A stretch of 42,142 nucleotides of DNA, taken from Alphaproteobacteria bacterium (GTDB lineage Bacteria; Pseudomonadota; Alphaproteobacteria; SHVZ01). Every line of letters starts with the position of its first letter. Positions within the stretch are counted from its first letter, which is position 1. A program made the translations under genes and the position numbers. Shown here piece by piece: positions 33,304 through 41,964 of the stretch. The DNA lies in the NCBI GenBank assembly GCA_016869285.1, contig VGEN01000023.1, positions 1 to 42,142 of the forward strand, read 5' to 3'. The notes under the pieces are model-generated. The model was not told the origin of the DNA. It worked only from the letters and a program-made list of their open reading frames with translations, and made no database searches.

Positions 33304-35178
33304 ATGCGCACCGCGATCGCCACCGTGTCGCTGAGCGGCACGCTGGAAGAGAAATTCGAGGCAATCGCCGCTGCCTGCTTCACCGGGGTCGAGATCTTCG
33401 AGAACGATCTGCTCTCGTACTCCGGCTCGCCGGCCGATGCGAAGCGCATCGCAGGCGATCTCGGCCTCGAGATCGTGACCTTCCAGCCCTTCCGCGACTT
33501 CGAAGGGCTACCGGAGCCGGCACGGTCCCGCGCCTTTGCGCGCGCCGAGCGGAAATTCGACCTGATGCAGGAGCTCGGCACCGACCTCCTGCTCATCTGC
33601 AGCAATGTGGCGCCGGACGCGCTCGGCGGCATCGACCGCGCCGCCGAGGACTTTCGCCTGCTCGGCGAGAAAGCGGCGGCGAGAGGGCTCCGCGTCGGCT
33701 TCGAGGCGCTGGCCTGGGGCCGGCACATCAACGACTATCGCGATGCCTGGGAGGTAGTGCGCCGCGCCGACCATCCTTCCGTCGGCCTCGTCCTCGATAC
33801 TTTCCACGCGCTCGCGCGCAAGACCGATCTCAAGGCGATCCGCGCCATCCCGCGCGATCGCATCTTCCTCGTCCAGGTCGCCGACGCGCCGCTGCTCGAC
33901 ATGGACTATCTCAACTGGAGCCGGCATTTCCGCTGCCTCCCCGGCCAGGGCGACCTGCCCCTCGACGATTTCATGGACGCGCTCGGCGCCACGCGCTTCG
34001 ACGGCATCCTCTCGCTGGAGATCTTCTCGGACCGCTTCCGCGCCGGCTCGACCCGTGCGGTTGCCGTTGACGGACGGCGCTCGCTCCTTTTCATGCTGGA
34101 CGAGTTGCGCAAGCGCGGCGGCGGCGAGCTGCCGGGAGTCGCTCCCTTGCCCGAGCGCTCCCGCTGCCACGGCGTCGAGTTCATCGAATTCGCGGTCGAT
34201 GACGCCTTCCAGCCGGGCTTTGAGACGCTGCTGCGCGGCCTCGGCTTCCGCCGCTCCGGCCAGCACCGCTCCAAGGCTGTCACGCGATGGAGCCAGGGCG
34301 GCATCAACCTCGTGCTCAACGCCGAAAAGGAAGGTTTTGCGCACTCCTACAACGTCGCGCACGGATCGTCGGTCTGCGCCTTGGCTCTCCGCGTCGACGA
34401 TGCCGAGGCGGCGATGGCGCGCGCCCGCGCGCTGCTCGACCAGAGCTATCGCGGCCGCATCGGGCCGGGCGAGCTTGCGATTCCGGCGCTGCGCGGCCTC
34501 GGCAGCAGCCTTCTCTATCTCGTCGACCAAAAGACCGCGTCGCTCTGGGAGACTGACTTCCGGGCGGTCGAGGATGACGGCGATACGCTGCCAGCCGGCC
34601 TCACGGACATCGACCATGTTCAGCAGTCGATGCCCTATGAGGAGATGCTGACCTGGCTCCTCTTCTACGTCGCGCTGCTCGACGTCGCGAAGTCGCCGGT
34701 ACAGGAGGTCGTCGATCCGGGCGGCGTCGTCCACAGCCAGGTCGTGCAGACCGCCGACGGTGCGCTTCGCCTCGTTCTCAACGCCTCGCAGAGCCGGCGT
34801 ACGCTCTCGGCGCGCTTCCTCGATGGGATCGTCGGCTCGGGCGTGCAGCACCTCGCCTTCGCCACCGACGATATCGTCGCCACGGTCGAACGGCTCAAGG
34901 CCGCCGGCGTCGACCTCCTGCCGATCCCCGAGAACTACTACGACGATCTCGAGGCCAAGGGCCTGGCACCGGAGGAGATCGACCGGCTGCGCCGGCTCGA
35001 CATCCTCTACGACCGTGACGGCAGCGCCGAGTACCGGCAGGCCTATACCAGAAGCCTCGCCGAAGGGTTCTTCTTCGAGATCGTCGAGCGCCGGGGCTAT
35101 GTCGGGTTCGGCGCCGTAAACGCCCCGATCCGGCTCGCCGCCCAGACGCGTTTCGCCCGCCCGGCTTCGCCGCTCTAG
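33304..35178 (+). CDS. quiC: 3-Dehydroshikimate dehydratase fused to an HPPD-like domain (QuiC1 type)
   Basis: The 624-aa protein has two parts. Residues 1 to about 275 are a xylose-isomerase-like TIM barrel (IAAACFTGVEIFENDLL, VGLVLDTFHALARKTD, LSLEIFSDRFR) that should dehydrate 3-dehydroshikimate to protocatechuate. Residues from about 285 to 600 form a 4-hydroxyphenylpyruvate dioxygenase-like VOC domain that retains the iron triad His438 (DIDHVQ), His516 (VQHLAF) and Glu592 (FFEIVE). This fusion is known from QuiC1-like enzymes. It closes the operon, feeding protocatechuate into ring cleavage; the pca genes are not in this window. Confidence 0.92.
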   Translation: MRTAIATVSLSGTLEEKFEAIAAACFTGVEIFENDLLSYSGSPADAKRIAGDLGLEIVTFQPFRDFEGLPEPARSRAFARAERKFDLMQELGTDLLLICSNVAPDALGGIDRAAEDFRLLGEKAAARGLRVGFEALAWGRHINDYRDAWEVVRRADHPSVGLVLDTFHALARKTDLKAIRAIPRDRIFLVQVADAPLLDMDYLNWSRHFRCLPGQGDLPLDDFMDALGATRFDGILSLEIFSDRFRAGSTRAVAVDGRRSLLFMLDELRKRGGGELPGVAPLPERSRCHGVEFIEFAVDDAFQPGFETLLRGLGFRRSGQHRSKAVTRWSQGGINLVLNAEKEGFAHSYNVAHGSSVCALALRVDDAEAAMARARALLDQSYRGRIGPGELAIPALRGLGSSLLYLVDQKTASLWETDFRAVEDDGDTLPAGLTDIDHVQQSMPYEEMLTWLLFYVALLDVAKSPVQEVVDPGGVVHSQVVQTADGALRLVLNASQSRRTLSARFLDGIVGSGVQHLAFATDDIVATVERLKAAGVDLLPIPENYYDDLEAKGLAPEEIDRLRRLDILYDRDGSAEYRQAYTRSLAEGFFFEIVERRGYVGFGAVNAPIRLAAQTRFARPASPL

Positions 35179-35252
35179 GCGGTTCCGCGTCCGAGCCGAA
35201 GCGCCGCGACGCTCTCTCCCCTTTCGCTATAGGATGGGGCGCCTTCGTGCCT

Positions 35253-35264
35253 GGGAGCGCTCCC
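35253..35264. promoter_or_regulatory. 12-bp palindrome containing the hyuB ribosome site
   Basis: GGGAGCGCTCCC is a perfect palindrome one base before ATG 35266. Its left half is the only Shine-Dalgarno-like sequence (GGGAG). A GGGA-gcgc-TCCC hairpin would mask it, or the DNA palindrome could be an operator. Confidence 0.5.
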
Positions 35265-35265
35265 G

Positions 35266-37002
35266 ATGCCCGCCGCCGACCCCATCGTCGCCTCCGTCAT
35301 CCAGCATCGTCTCTTCGCCATCGTCGAGGAGATGGGCGAGGCGATGCTGCGCACCTCCTACTCGCAGATCCTGAATTCGAGCCGCGACTTCTCGACCGGC
35401 ATCTGCGATCCGGAAGGCCGCCTGATCGCCCAAGCAGAGCACGTTCCCATCCATGTCGGCGCCCTGCCCTGGGCGGCGAAGTCGGTGACCGACTTCTTCA
35501 AGGGCGACATCCATCCCGGCGACGTGTTCCTGCTCAACGATCCCTATCACGGCGGCAACCACCTGCCGGACCTGACCGCCTTCGTGCCGGTGTTCGAGGA
35601 CGGCAAGCACACCTTCTGGTCGATCAACCGCTCGCATCAGTCGGATATCGGCGGCGCCACCCATGGCGCCTATAACGCCGGCGCCACCGAGATCTGGCAG
35701 GAGGGGCTGCGCATCACGCCGCTCCGCCTCTACGACAAGGGCGAGCTGCGCCGCGATGTCTACGAGATGATCGTGACCAATGTCCGCCACCCGCGCGACT
35801 TCCGCGGCGACCTCGCGGCGATGATCGGCTCGGCCCGCATCGGCGAGCGCCGCCTCAACGCGCTGGTCCAGGAGTTCGGTTCGGAGCAGGCGCATGTCGC
35901 GATCGAGGCGGTGCTCGACGGCGCCGAACGCCAGACGCGTGCCGTCATCGCCGGCTGGAAGGACGGCGTCTACAAGGGCGAGGCGCTCCTCGACGATGAC
36001 GGCCACAGATACGAAGACGTGCATATCCGCGCCGCGGTGACCAAGAAGGGCAGCGACCTCACCATCGACCTGACCGACTCGCATCCGCAGGTGATCGGTT
36101 TCATCAACTCCTCGTACCCCAACATGCGCTCCGCCGTGGCGATGGCGCTGGCCTACCTGATCGATCCGCACACGCCGAAGAACGATGGCACCTTCCGGCC
36201 GCTGACGGTTCTGGCTAAGCCCGGCACCGTGGTCTGGGCCAATCCCGGTGCGCCGGTGACGCTGGCGACCAACCACTGCGCCCAGGAGATCATGGAGGCG
36301 ATCATCAAGGCCTTGGCGCCGGCCTGCCCGGATCGCGCCATGGCGGGATGGGGCCGGCGCTTCCGCATCGCCATCCAGGGCGTGGACCCGCGTCTCGGCC
36401 GCCCCTTCATCTGGCACCTGTTCCAGGCGCGGCCGGGCGGCGGCGGCTCCTCGGCCGGCGACGGCTGGCCCGGCGGCGGCGAATGGCAGTCGGCCGGCGG
36501 CATCAAGTTCGGCAGCATGGAAGTGACCGAAGTCCGCTTCCCGCTCTTCTTCGAGCGTCATGAGTTCCGGCCGGACTCAGGCGGCGACGGCAAGTATCGC
36601 GGCGGTCCGGGTTGCGTGCTCGACCTCCGCATGGAGATCGACGAGCTCGCGCTCGGCAACACGGCCGGCGATGGCGCGCGCTACGGTGCTTGCGGTCTGC
36701 TCGGCGGCAAGGATGGGCTCCCGCATCGCTACGTGCTGAAGTCCAAACGTCGACCCGACCGCGTGATCAAGACCAAGGAGGTCGGCATCGAGATTCGCCC
36801 CGGCGACGTCTTCCACATTCTCTCCGGCGGCGGCGGCGGCTGGGGCGCCGGCAAGGAGCGCGATGCCGAGGCCCGCGCCCGCGACGCCGAAAACGGCTTC
36901 ACCTTGCAAGCGGCGTCGCGTGCGAAGCTGAAGAAAGCGACGAAGAAGAAGGTGACGAAATCGAAGGCGCGCGCATCCAAGCGCACCGCGAAGAGGCGCT
37001 GA
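35266..37002 (+). CDS. Hydantoinase B / oxoprolinase family protein (HyuB)
   Basis: The 578-aa protein matches the HyuB subunit of ATP-dependent hydantoinase/oxoprolinase/acetone carboxylase-type enzymes. Characteristic blocks are RTSYSQILNSSRDFSTGICD, LNDPYHGGNHLPDL, RSHQSDIGG and PGGGGSSAGDG. With HyuA it would hydrolyse or carboxylate a substrate such as N-methylhydantoin or oxoproline; the true substrate is unknown. The last roughly 25 residues are a lysine/arginine-rich tail (KKATKKKVTKSKARASK), unusual for the family. hyuA follows after a 220-bp gap holding two REP sequences; the usual order is hyuA before hyuB. Confidence 0.93.
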   Translation: MPAADPIVASVIQHRLFAIVEEMGEAMLRTSYSQILNSSRDFSTGICDPEGRLIAQAEHVPIHVGALPWAAKSVTDFFKGDIHPGDVFLLNDPYHGGNHLPDLTAFVPVFEDGKHTFWSINRSHQSDIGGATHGAYNAGATEIWQEGLRITPLRLYDKGELRRDVYEMIVTNVRHPRDFRGDLAAMIGSARIGERRLNALVQEFGSEQAHVAIEAVLDGAERQTRAVIAGWKDGVYKGEALLDDDGHRYEDVHIRAAVTKKGSDLTIDLTDSHPQVIGFINSSYPNMRSAVAMALAYLIDPHTPKNDGTFRPLTVLAKPGTVVWANPGAPVTLATNHCAQEIMEAIIKALAPACPDRAMAGWGRRFRIAIQGVDPRLGRPFIWHLFQARPGGGGSSAGDGWPGGGEWQSAGGIKFGSMEVTEVRFPLFFERHEFRPDSGGDGKYRGGPGCVLDLRMEIDELALGNTAGDGARYGACGLLGGKDGLPHRYVLKSKRRPDRVIKTKEVGIEIRPGDVFHILSGGGGGWGAGKERDAEARARDAENGFTLQAASRAKLKKATKKKVTKSKARASKRTAKRR

Positions 37003-37040
37003 CCATGCTGCACTCGTTCATAGAAGCGATCACATCGGAA

Positions 37041-37203
37041 CCCTCTCCCGCCGAAGGCGGGGGAGGGCAGGGTGGGGGCCGAGCGAAGCGAAGAGCCCTC
37101 TCCGCACACTCGACTGACGACCGACGAGATCGATGGTCGACACTCCCTTGCCCTCGGTCGGCCCCCACCCTAGCCCTCCCCCGCGCACTGCGCGGGAGAG
37201 GGG
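37041..37203. repeat. Inverted pair of REP sequences (REPIN-like) between hyuB and hyuA
   Basis: One copy runs leftward at 37041-37079, with hairpin CTCCCGCC-gaa-GGCGGGGGAG then GGCAGGGTGGGGGC. A second runs rightward at 37161-37203, GCCCCCACCCTAGCCCTCCC then hairpin CCCGCGCA-ct-GCGCGGG. They face each other around an 81-bp centre. A third, single copy is at 3455-3498. The right copy ends 19 bp before the hyuA ATG. No RAYT transposase gene is present in the window. Confidence 0.85.
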
Positions 37204-37222
37204 ATACGATGAGGCGCCGCTA

Positions 37223-39268
37223 ATGCTGCGCATCGGTATCGACGTCGGCGGCACCTTCACCGACCTGGTCGCCATCGACGAGAAAGGCGGCTCGACCATC
37301 GCCAAATCGGCCTCGACGCCGGCGGACCCTTCGATCGGCGTCGTCGACGGCCTTACAAGGCTCGCCGAGATGCTCTCGACCGACCTCGCCGGCTTGCTGA
37401 AGCGGACCGACCGCATCGTGCATGGCACCACGGTTGCGACCAATGCGCTGCTTGAGCGCAAGGGCGCCAAGGTCGGCCTCCTGACCACCGAGGGCCACCG
37501 CGATGTCATCGAGATGCGCGAAGGTCTGAAGGACGATCGCTACAATCTTCGCATGCCGGCGCCGGAGCCGTTGGTGCCGCGCGCGCGTCGCCTCGGCGTC
37601 AAGGAACGCATGCGCGCCGACGGCAAGGTCGGCCAAGCTCTCGACCGCAGGTCGCTCGACCGCGCCGTCGCGGCGCTGAAGAAAGAGGGCGTCGAGTCGG
37701 TCGCAGTTTGCTACCTGCATGCCTATCGCGACCCGCGGCACGAGAAGGCAACCGGCAAGGCGGTGCGCAAGGCGATGCCGAATGCCTATGTCTCGCTCTC
37801 TTCCGAGGTCTTCCCGCAGATCAAGGAGTTCCAGCGCGTTTCCACGACGGTCGTGAACGCCTATGTCGGCCCGATCCTGTCGCGCTATCTGACCCAGCTC
37901 GAGAAGCGGCTCAAGGATGCGGGCTATGCCGGGCCGGTGCTGATCATCCAGAGCCATGGCGGTGTCACGCCGATCGACGAGGCGATCCGGCTTGCCGCCG
38001 GCTCGGTTCTGTCGGGTCCCGCCGGCGGTGTCGCCGGCAGCCGGCATGCGGCGAGCCTAATCGGCTCGGGCGACCTCATTCCCTTCGATATGGGTGGCAC
38101 CTCGACCGACATCTCGCTGATCGTGAACGGCGAGCCGTCGCTGGCACCCGATCGAGCCGTCGGCGGCCAGCGTGTCGCGCTCAACAGCCTCGACATCGTC
38201 AGCCTCGGCGCCGGCGGCGGCTCGATCGGCCGCGTCGATGCCGGCGGGCTTCTCTATGTCGGGCCGGAAAGCGCCGGGGCCGAGCCTGGCCCCGCCTGCT
38301 ATGGCCGCGGCGGCCTTGCCGCCACGGTGACCGACGCAAACCTCGTGCTCGGCTATCTCGATGCCGACAACTTCCTCGGCGGGCGCAGCAAGCTGGATGT
38401 CGCCGCGGCCAATGCGGCTCTCGATCGCCTGGCCAAGGAGCTCAAGGTCGACCGCGTTGCGGCCGCGGCCGGCGTGCACCGTGTCGTCAACACCAACATG
38501 GCCGAGGGCATCCGGCTGGTCTCAGTTCGTCGCGGCGTCGATCCGCGCCGTTTCGCGCTGCTCTCCTTCGGCGGCGCGGCGGGGCTGCATGCGACCGATG
38601 TCGCGCGCCAGCTCGACCTCACGCGCGTGATCGTGCCGCGTGTCGCCGCGGTGCTCTCCGCCTGGGGCATGCTCGCGACGGATCTCCGCTACGAGATCGC
38701 GCGCACCCATATCGGCGATGCCAAGCGGCTCTCGCCCAAGGCGCTGAAGGATCTCTACGCCGAGATGGCGGCGGAAGGACGCTCTCGCTTGCCCGCAACC
38801 TTCGACGGGCCTATCCGCATCCACTACGGTGCCGACATGCGCTATGGTGAGCAGATCTTCGAGCTCGCGGTCCCGCTCGACGGCGTCGATTGGACCAAGG
38901 ACGACCCGATGCCGGACATCGTCGAGCGTTTCCATCAGCGCCATACCGAGCTCTACACCTATGCGCTCCGCGACCAGGAGGTCGTGCTGGTGAATGCTCG
39001 GGTCGCTGTGGTTGGCGTGCTGCCGGAGCTGCCCAAGGAGCCTGCGCTCCCGGATCGCTCGCCGGTTCTGCCGGCGATGCGCCGGCGCATCCATCTCGGT
39101 GCCTGGATCGATGCCCCGGTCTACGACTTCGACGCGCTGGCTGCAGGTCAGCTCATCGAAGGTGCGGCCATCGTCGAGTCGGCGACCACGACGGTGCTGC
39201 TGCAGCCTGGCGATCGTGCTTCCGTCACGCGCGAGGGGTGGCTCGATATTGCGGTGCCTGCGCGCTAG
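37223..39268 (+). CDS. Hydantoinase A / oxoprolinase family protein (HyuA)
   Basis: The 681-aa ATP-binding subunit begins with the HyuA nucleotide motif GIDVGGTFTDL (residues 4-14). Later blocks are HGTTVATNALLERKG, DMGGTSTDISLI and GAGGGSIGRVD, characteristic of the actin-like hydantoinase A fold. It would couple ATP hydrolysis to attack on the substrate shared with HyuB. GAGG eight bases upstream supports ATG 37223 rather than the longer frame from 37133, which runs through the REP sequence. Confidence 0.95.
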   Translation: MLRIGIDVGGTFTDLVAIDEKGGSTIAKSASTPADPSIGVVDGLTRLAEMLSTDLAGLLKRTDRIVHGTTVATNALLERKGAKVGLLTTEGHRDVIEMREGLKDDRYNLRMPAPEPLVPRARRLGVKERMRADGKVGQALDRRSLDRAVAALKKEGVESVAVCYLHAYRDPRHEKATGKAVRKAMPNAYVSLSSEVFPQIKEFQRVSTTVVNAYVGPILSRYLTQLEKRLKDAGYAGPVLIIQSHGGVTPIDEAIRLAAGSVLSGPAGGVAGSRHAASLIGSGDLIPFDMGGTSTDISLIVNGEPSLAPDRAVGGQRVALNSLDIVSLGAGGGSIGRVDAGGLLYVGPESAGAEPGPACYGRGGLAATVTDANLVLGYLDADNFLGGRSKLDVAAANAALDRLAKELKVDRVAAAAGVHRVVNTNMAEGIRLVSVRRGVDPRRFALLSFGGAAGLHATDVARQLDLTRVIVPRVAAVLSAWGMLATDLRYEIARTHIGDAKRLSPKALKDLYAEMAAEGRSRLPATFDGPIRIHYGADMRYGEQIFELAVPLDGVDWTKDDPMPDIVERFHQRHTELYTYALRDQEVVLVNARVAVVGVLPELPKEPALPDRSPVLPAMRRRIHLGAWIDAPVYDFDALAAGQLIEGAAIVESATTTVLLQPGDRASVTREGWLDIAVPAR

Positions 39269-39283
39269 CGCACGGATGACGGC

Positions 39284-40270
39284 ATGACCGATGTTGGAAC
39301 GGCGCTGGCGCGCGCCGCCGCGGCGCTCGGCGAAGGGCGCCTCGCCGACGCCGACCAGCTCTATGCGGCCGTCCTCCAGGCAGCCCCGGGTCACGCCGAA
39401 GCCCTGTTCAATCGAGGCACGGCGCTCCTAGGCCTCGGGCGCTGGTACGAGGCGCTGGCGCACTATGACGGCTTCTTGTCCGCTATGCCCGACTTCGCCG
39501 ACGCCTTCGTCAACCGAGCCTTTGCCTTGGCGCAGCTCGGCCGCGCGGCGGAAGCGCTGTCGAGCCACACGGCCGCGATCGCGCTTAACCCCACTCACAT
39601 CGGAAGCCTCGCCGGCCGCGGCACTCTTCTCCAGAGCGGCGGAGACCCGTCGGGGGCGGTCAGGCATCACCGTCGCGCCGCACTGCTTCATCCGCTCGAC
39701 CAGGGCATGCACGAGGCGCTCGGCAATTCGTACCGGCTGAACGGCGAGATTTCGGCGGCGACCGGAAGCTATCGGCGCTCGCTTGTGCTGGACCCAGGCA
39801 GTGCCAGCGCCTTCAGCAACATGGGATATGCGAGGCTCGACGCCGGCGACGCAACGGCCGCTCTGAGGCTCGCGCATCGGGGATTCCTGATCCGGCCGTC
39901 CTGGGAGATCGCAACACTCCTGGTCAAATGCCTAGAAAGCGGCCCTCCAGTGGGGGCCGGGCTCTGGCCGGCGGCAGAGCGCATCCTGTCCGAACGCTGG
40001 TCACGGCCGGGATCGCTGGTCGCGCTGGGCTGGCACATCCTTCGTTCCGGCGGCAGCCTCGCATCGACCGATCTTGCCGCCCTTGGCGGCAATGCCTTGA
40101 TGCGGACGCTGCTCCCGCTCGCTCCGGTGCACGACATCGAGATCGAGCGGCAGCTCACCGGGCTCCGCGCGGCGCTGCTCGATCTCGCTGCCGATGAGAG
40201 AGAGGAACAGCTCGGCTTTTTCTGTGCGCTTGCCCACAGTGCTTCCTCAACGAGTACGTCTTCGACGTGA
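39284..40270 (+). CDS. TPR-repeat N-terminal part of a frameshifted TPR-methyltransferase gene
   Basis: The 328-aa frame contains about six tetratricopeptide repeats (for example EALFNRGTALLGLGRWYEALAHYD, ADAFVNRAFALAQLGRAAEAL and SAFSNMGYARLDAGDATAAL). A helical linker ending FFCALAH follows. From about 40238 the frame degenerates into a Ser/Thr run and stops. Reading on one base out of phase gives CFLNEYVFDVTDAEEAKL, the junction I expect in TPR proteins fused to a class I methyltransferase. This is therefore the front of a single gene broken by a one-base loss near 40238. Function of the intact family is unknown; it may modify surface glycans or proteins. Confidence 0.85.
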   Translation: MTDVGTALARAAAALGEGRLADADQLYAAVLQAAPGHAEALFNRGTALLGLGRWYEALAHYDGFLSAMPDFADAFVNRAFALAQLGRAAEALSSHTAAIALNPTHIGSLAGRGTLLQSGGDPSGAVRHHRRAALLHPLDQGMHEALGNSYRLNGEISAATGSYRRSLVLDPGSASAFSNMGYARLDAGDATAALRLAHRGFLIRPSWEIATLLVKCLESGPPVGAGLWPAAERILSERWSRPGSLVALGWHILRSGGSLASTDLAALGGNALMRTLLPLAPVHDIEIERQLTGLRAALLDLAADEREEQLGFFCALAHSASSTSTSST

Positions 40271-41412
40271 CGGATGCCGAAGAAGCGAAGCTGGGCCGCC
40301 TGAGAGCGGAGCTTCATGCGGCGCTCGCGGCGAATTCCCGGATCGCGCCCGCGCACCTCGTCGCGCTGGCGGCCTACGCGCCGCTGCATGCTCTTCCTGA
40401 CTCTGAGCGGCTGCTTGGCCGGGTGTGGCCTGAAGAGGTCGAGCAGGTGCTGACTCAGCAATTGCGTGAGCCTCTGGCCGAGCGCGCCGGCATGGCGTCT
40501 ATCCCGCGCCTGACGGCGATCGAGGCCAAGGTCTCGCAGGCGGTGCGGCGTCAATACGAGGAGAATCCCTATCCGCGCTGGGTCAGCACCATCAGGCCGC
40601 GCGAGGCGTTCGCGCTCGAAACCTACCTTCTCGAGACATTTCCCGGCTCCGCGCTCCGTCCCGCCGGAACCGGCAGGGACGCCGACGTCCTGATCGCCGG
40701 GTGCGGCACCGGCCAGCACGCGATCGAGACGGCCGTGACTTTCCGTAGCCGGTCGGTCCTCGCCGTCGACCTGAGCCTCGCCAGCCTTGCTTATGCGCAG
40801 AGGAAGTCACGGGAGCTCGGCGCTCCGCCGATCGAGTACGCTCAGGCCGACCTGATGGAGCTGCGCGACCTCGGCCGTTCCTTTGACTTGGTCGAGGCGG
40901 GCGGCGTCCTGCATCATCTGGCCGATCCCTTCGCCGGCTGGCGTGTGCTGCTGGGGTTGCTGAGGCCCGGCGGCGTCATGCGGGTTGCGCTCTACAGCGA
41001 GATCGCGCGCCGGCATGTCGTCACGGCGCGCGCCTTCATCGCGGAGCGGACCTACGGCTCGAAGGCTTCCGACATCAGGGCACTTCGGCAGGAACTGATC
41101 GCGCGCCGCGACCAGCCTTGGGCGGCGAGCGTGGTCGGAAGCGGCGATTTCGCCACGACCAGCACATGCCGGGATCTCCTCTTCCATGTCCAAGAGCATC
41201 GCCTGTCACTGCCGCAGATCGCGGGCTTCCTCGAGGCTGAAGGGCTGGTCTTTATCGGCCTGGAGGCCGGCTCCGCGACACGCGCGGCCTATGCCGCGCG
41301 TTTCCCGGAAGACCGCGCGATGCGAAATCTTCGCGCCTGGCATGTCTTCGAGTCCGAGAATCCGGATACGTTTCTCGGGATGTATCAATTCTGGGTGCAG
41401 AAGCCCGCTTGA
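40267..41412 (+). CDS. SAM-methyltransferase C-terminal part of the frameshifted gene
   Basis: The frame opens with a GTG at 40267 but coding-like sequence continues upstream in the same phase to about 40240. It holds a class I methyltransferase domain: DVLIAGCGTGQHAIETA (motif I, about residues 140-156), AVDLSLASLAYA, and GVLHHLADPFAGWRVLLGLLRPGG. The RRQYEENPYPRW lead-in is typical of the TPR-methyltransferase fusion family. Whether it is made separately depends on the GTG, which lies 4 bp before the end of the first frame and could allow coupled re-initiation. Confidence 0.85.
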   Translation: MTDAEEAKLGRLRAELHAALAANSRIAPAHLVALAAYAPLHALPDSERLLGRVWPEEVEQVLTQQLREPLAERAGMASIPRLTAIEAKVSQAVRRQYEENPYPRWVSTIRPREAFALETYLLETFPGSALRPAGTGRDADVLIAGCGTGQHAIETAVTFRSRSVLAVDLSLASLAYAQRKSRELGAPPIEYAQADLMELRDLGRSFDLVEAGGVLHHLADPFAGWRVLLGLLRPGGVMRVALYSEIARRHVVTARAFIAERTYGSKASDIRALRQELIARRDQPWAASVVGSGDFATTSTCRDLLFHVQEHRLSLPQIAGFLEAEGLVFIGLEAGSATRAAYAARFPEDRAMRNLRAWHVFESENPDTFLGMYQFWVQKPA

Positions 41413-41426
41413 GGCAGGGTGAGGTC

Positions 41427-41964
41427 ATGACGACGACGCAAATCGCGAAGATCGGCGACCTGCCGCTGAGGCTCGGCGGCACGCTGCCCGGTGCCGAGCT
41501 CGCCTATGTGACCTACGGCCGACTGGCGCCGGACGGGAAGAACGCGATCCTGGTCACGCATGGCTACACATCGAGCCATCTGTTCATCGACGGCGGCGCC
41601 GGCGCGTCGGAGGGTTCCTGGGGCGCGCTGGCCGGGTCGGGCAAGCCGATCGACATCGACAAGTACTTTGTCGTCAGCTCGAACATGCTGGGCTCGGCCC
41701 ATGGCTCGACCGCGCCGCGCAGCACGAACCCGAAGACCGGCAGGCCCTATGGCCCGGACTTCCCGACGCTCTCGCTGCCCGACATCGTGGCGGCGCAGAA
41801 ACGGCTGCTCGATCAGCTCGGCGTCAAAGGACTGGTCGCGGTCATCGGCCCGTCCTATGGCGGGTTCCAGTCCTTCACCTGGGGCGTCGAGTACCCTGGC
41901 TTCGTGAAAGGCCTGGTTCCGGTCGTCACCGGCCTGCGCCGCCCGCCCCAGGCCGATCCCGATG
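41427..41964 (+). pseudogene. MetX-like alpha/beta-fold acyltransferase/hydrolase, cut by an insertion sequence
   Basis: About 179 residues of a homoserine O-acetyltransferase-like alpha/beta-hydrolase are present. The oxyanion-side VTHGYTSS, the NMLGSAHGSTAP block, and the nucleophile elbow GPSYGGFQS (Ser in GxSxGG) are seen. The sequence continues to VTGLRRPPQADPD and then changes abruptly at 41965 into an insertion-sequence end. The Asp and His of the triad, expected further on, are missing from this window. GAGG upstream supports ATG 41427. Family members acylate homoserine or hydrolyse esters. Confidence 0.85.
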
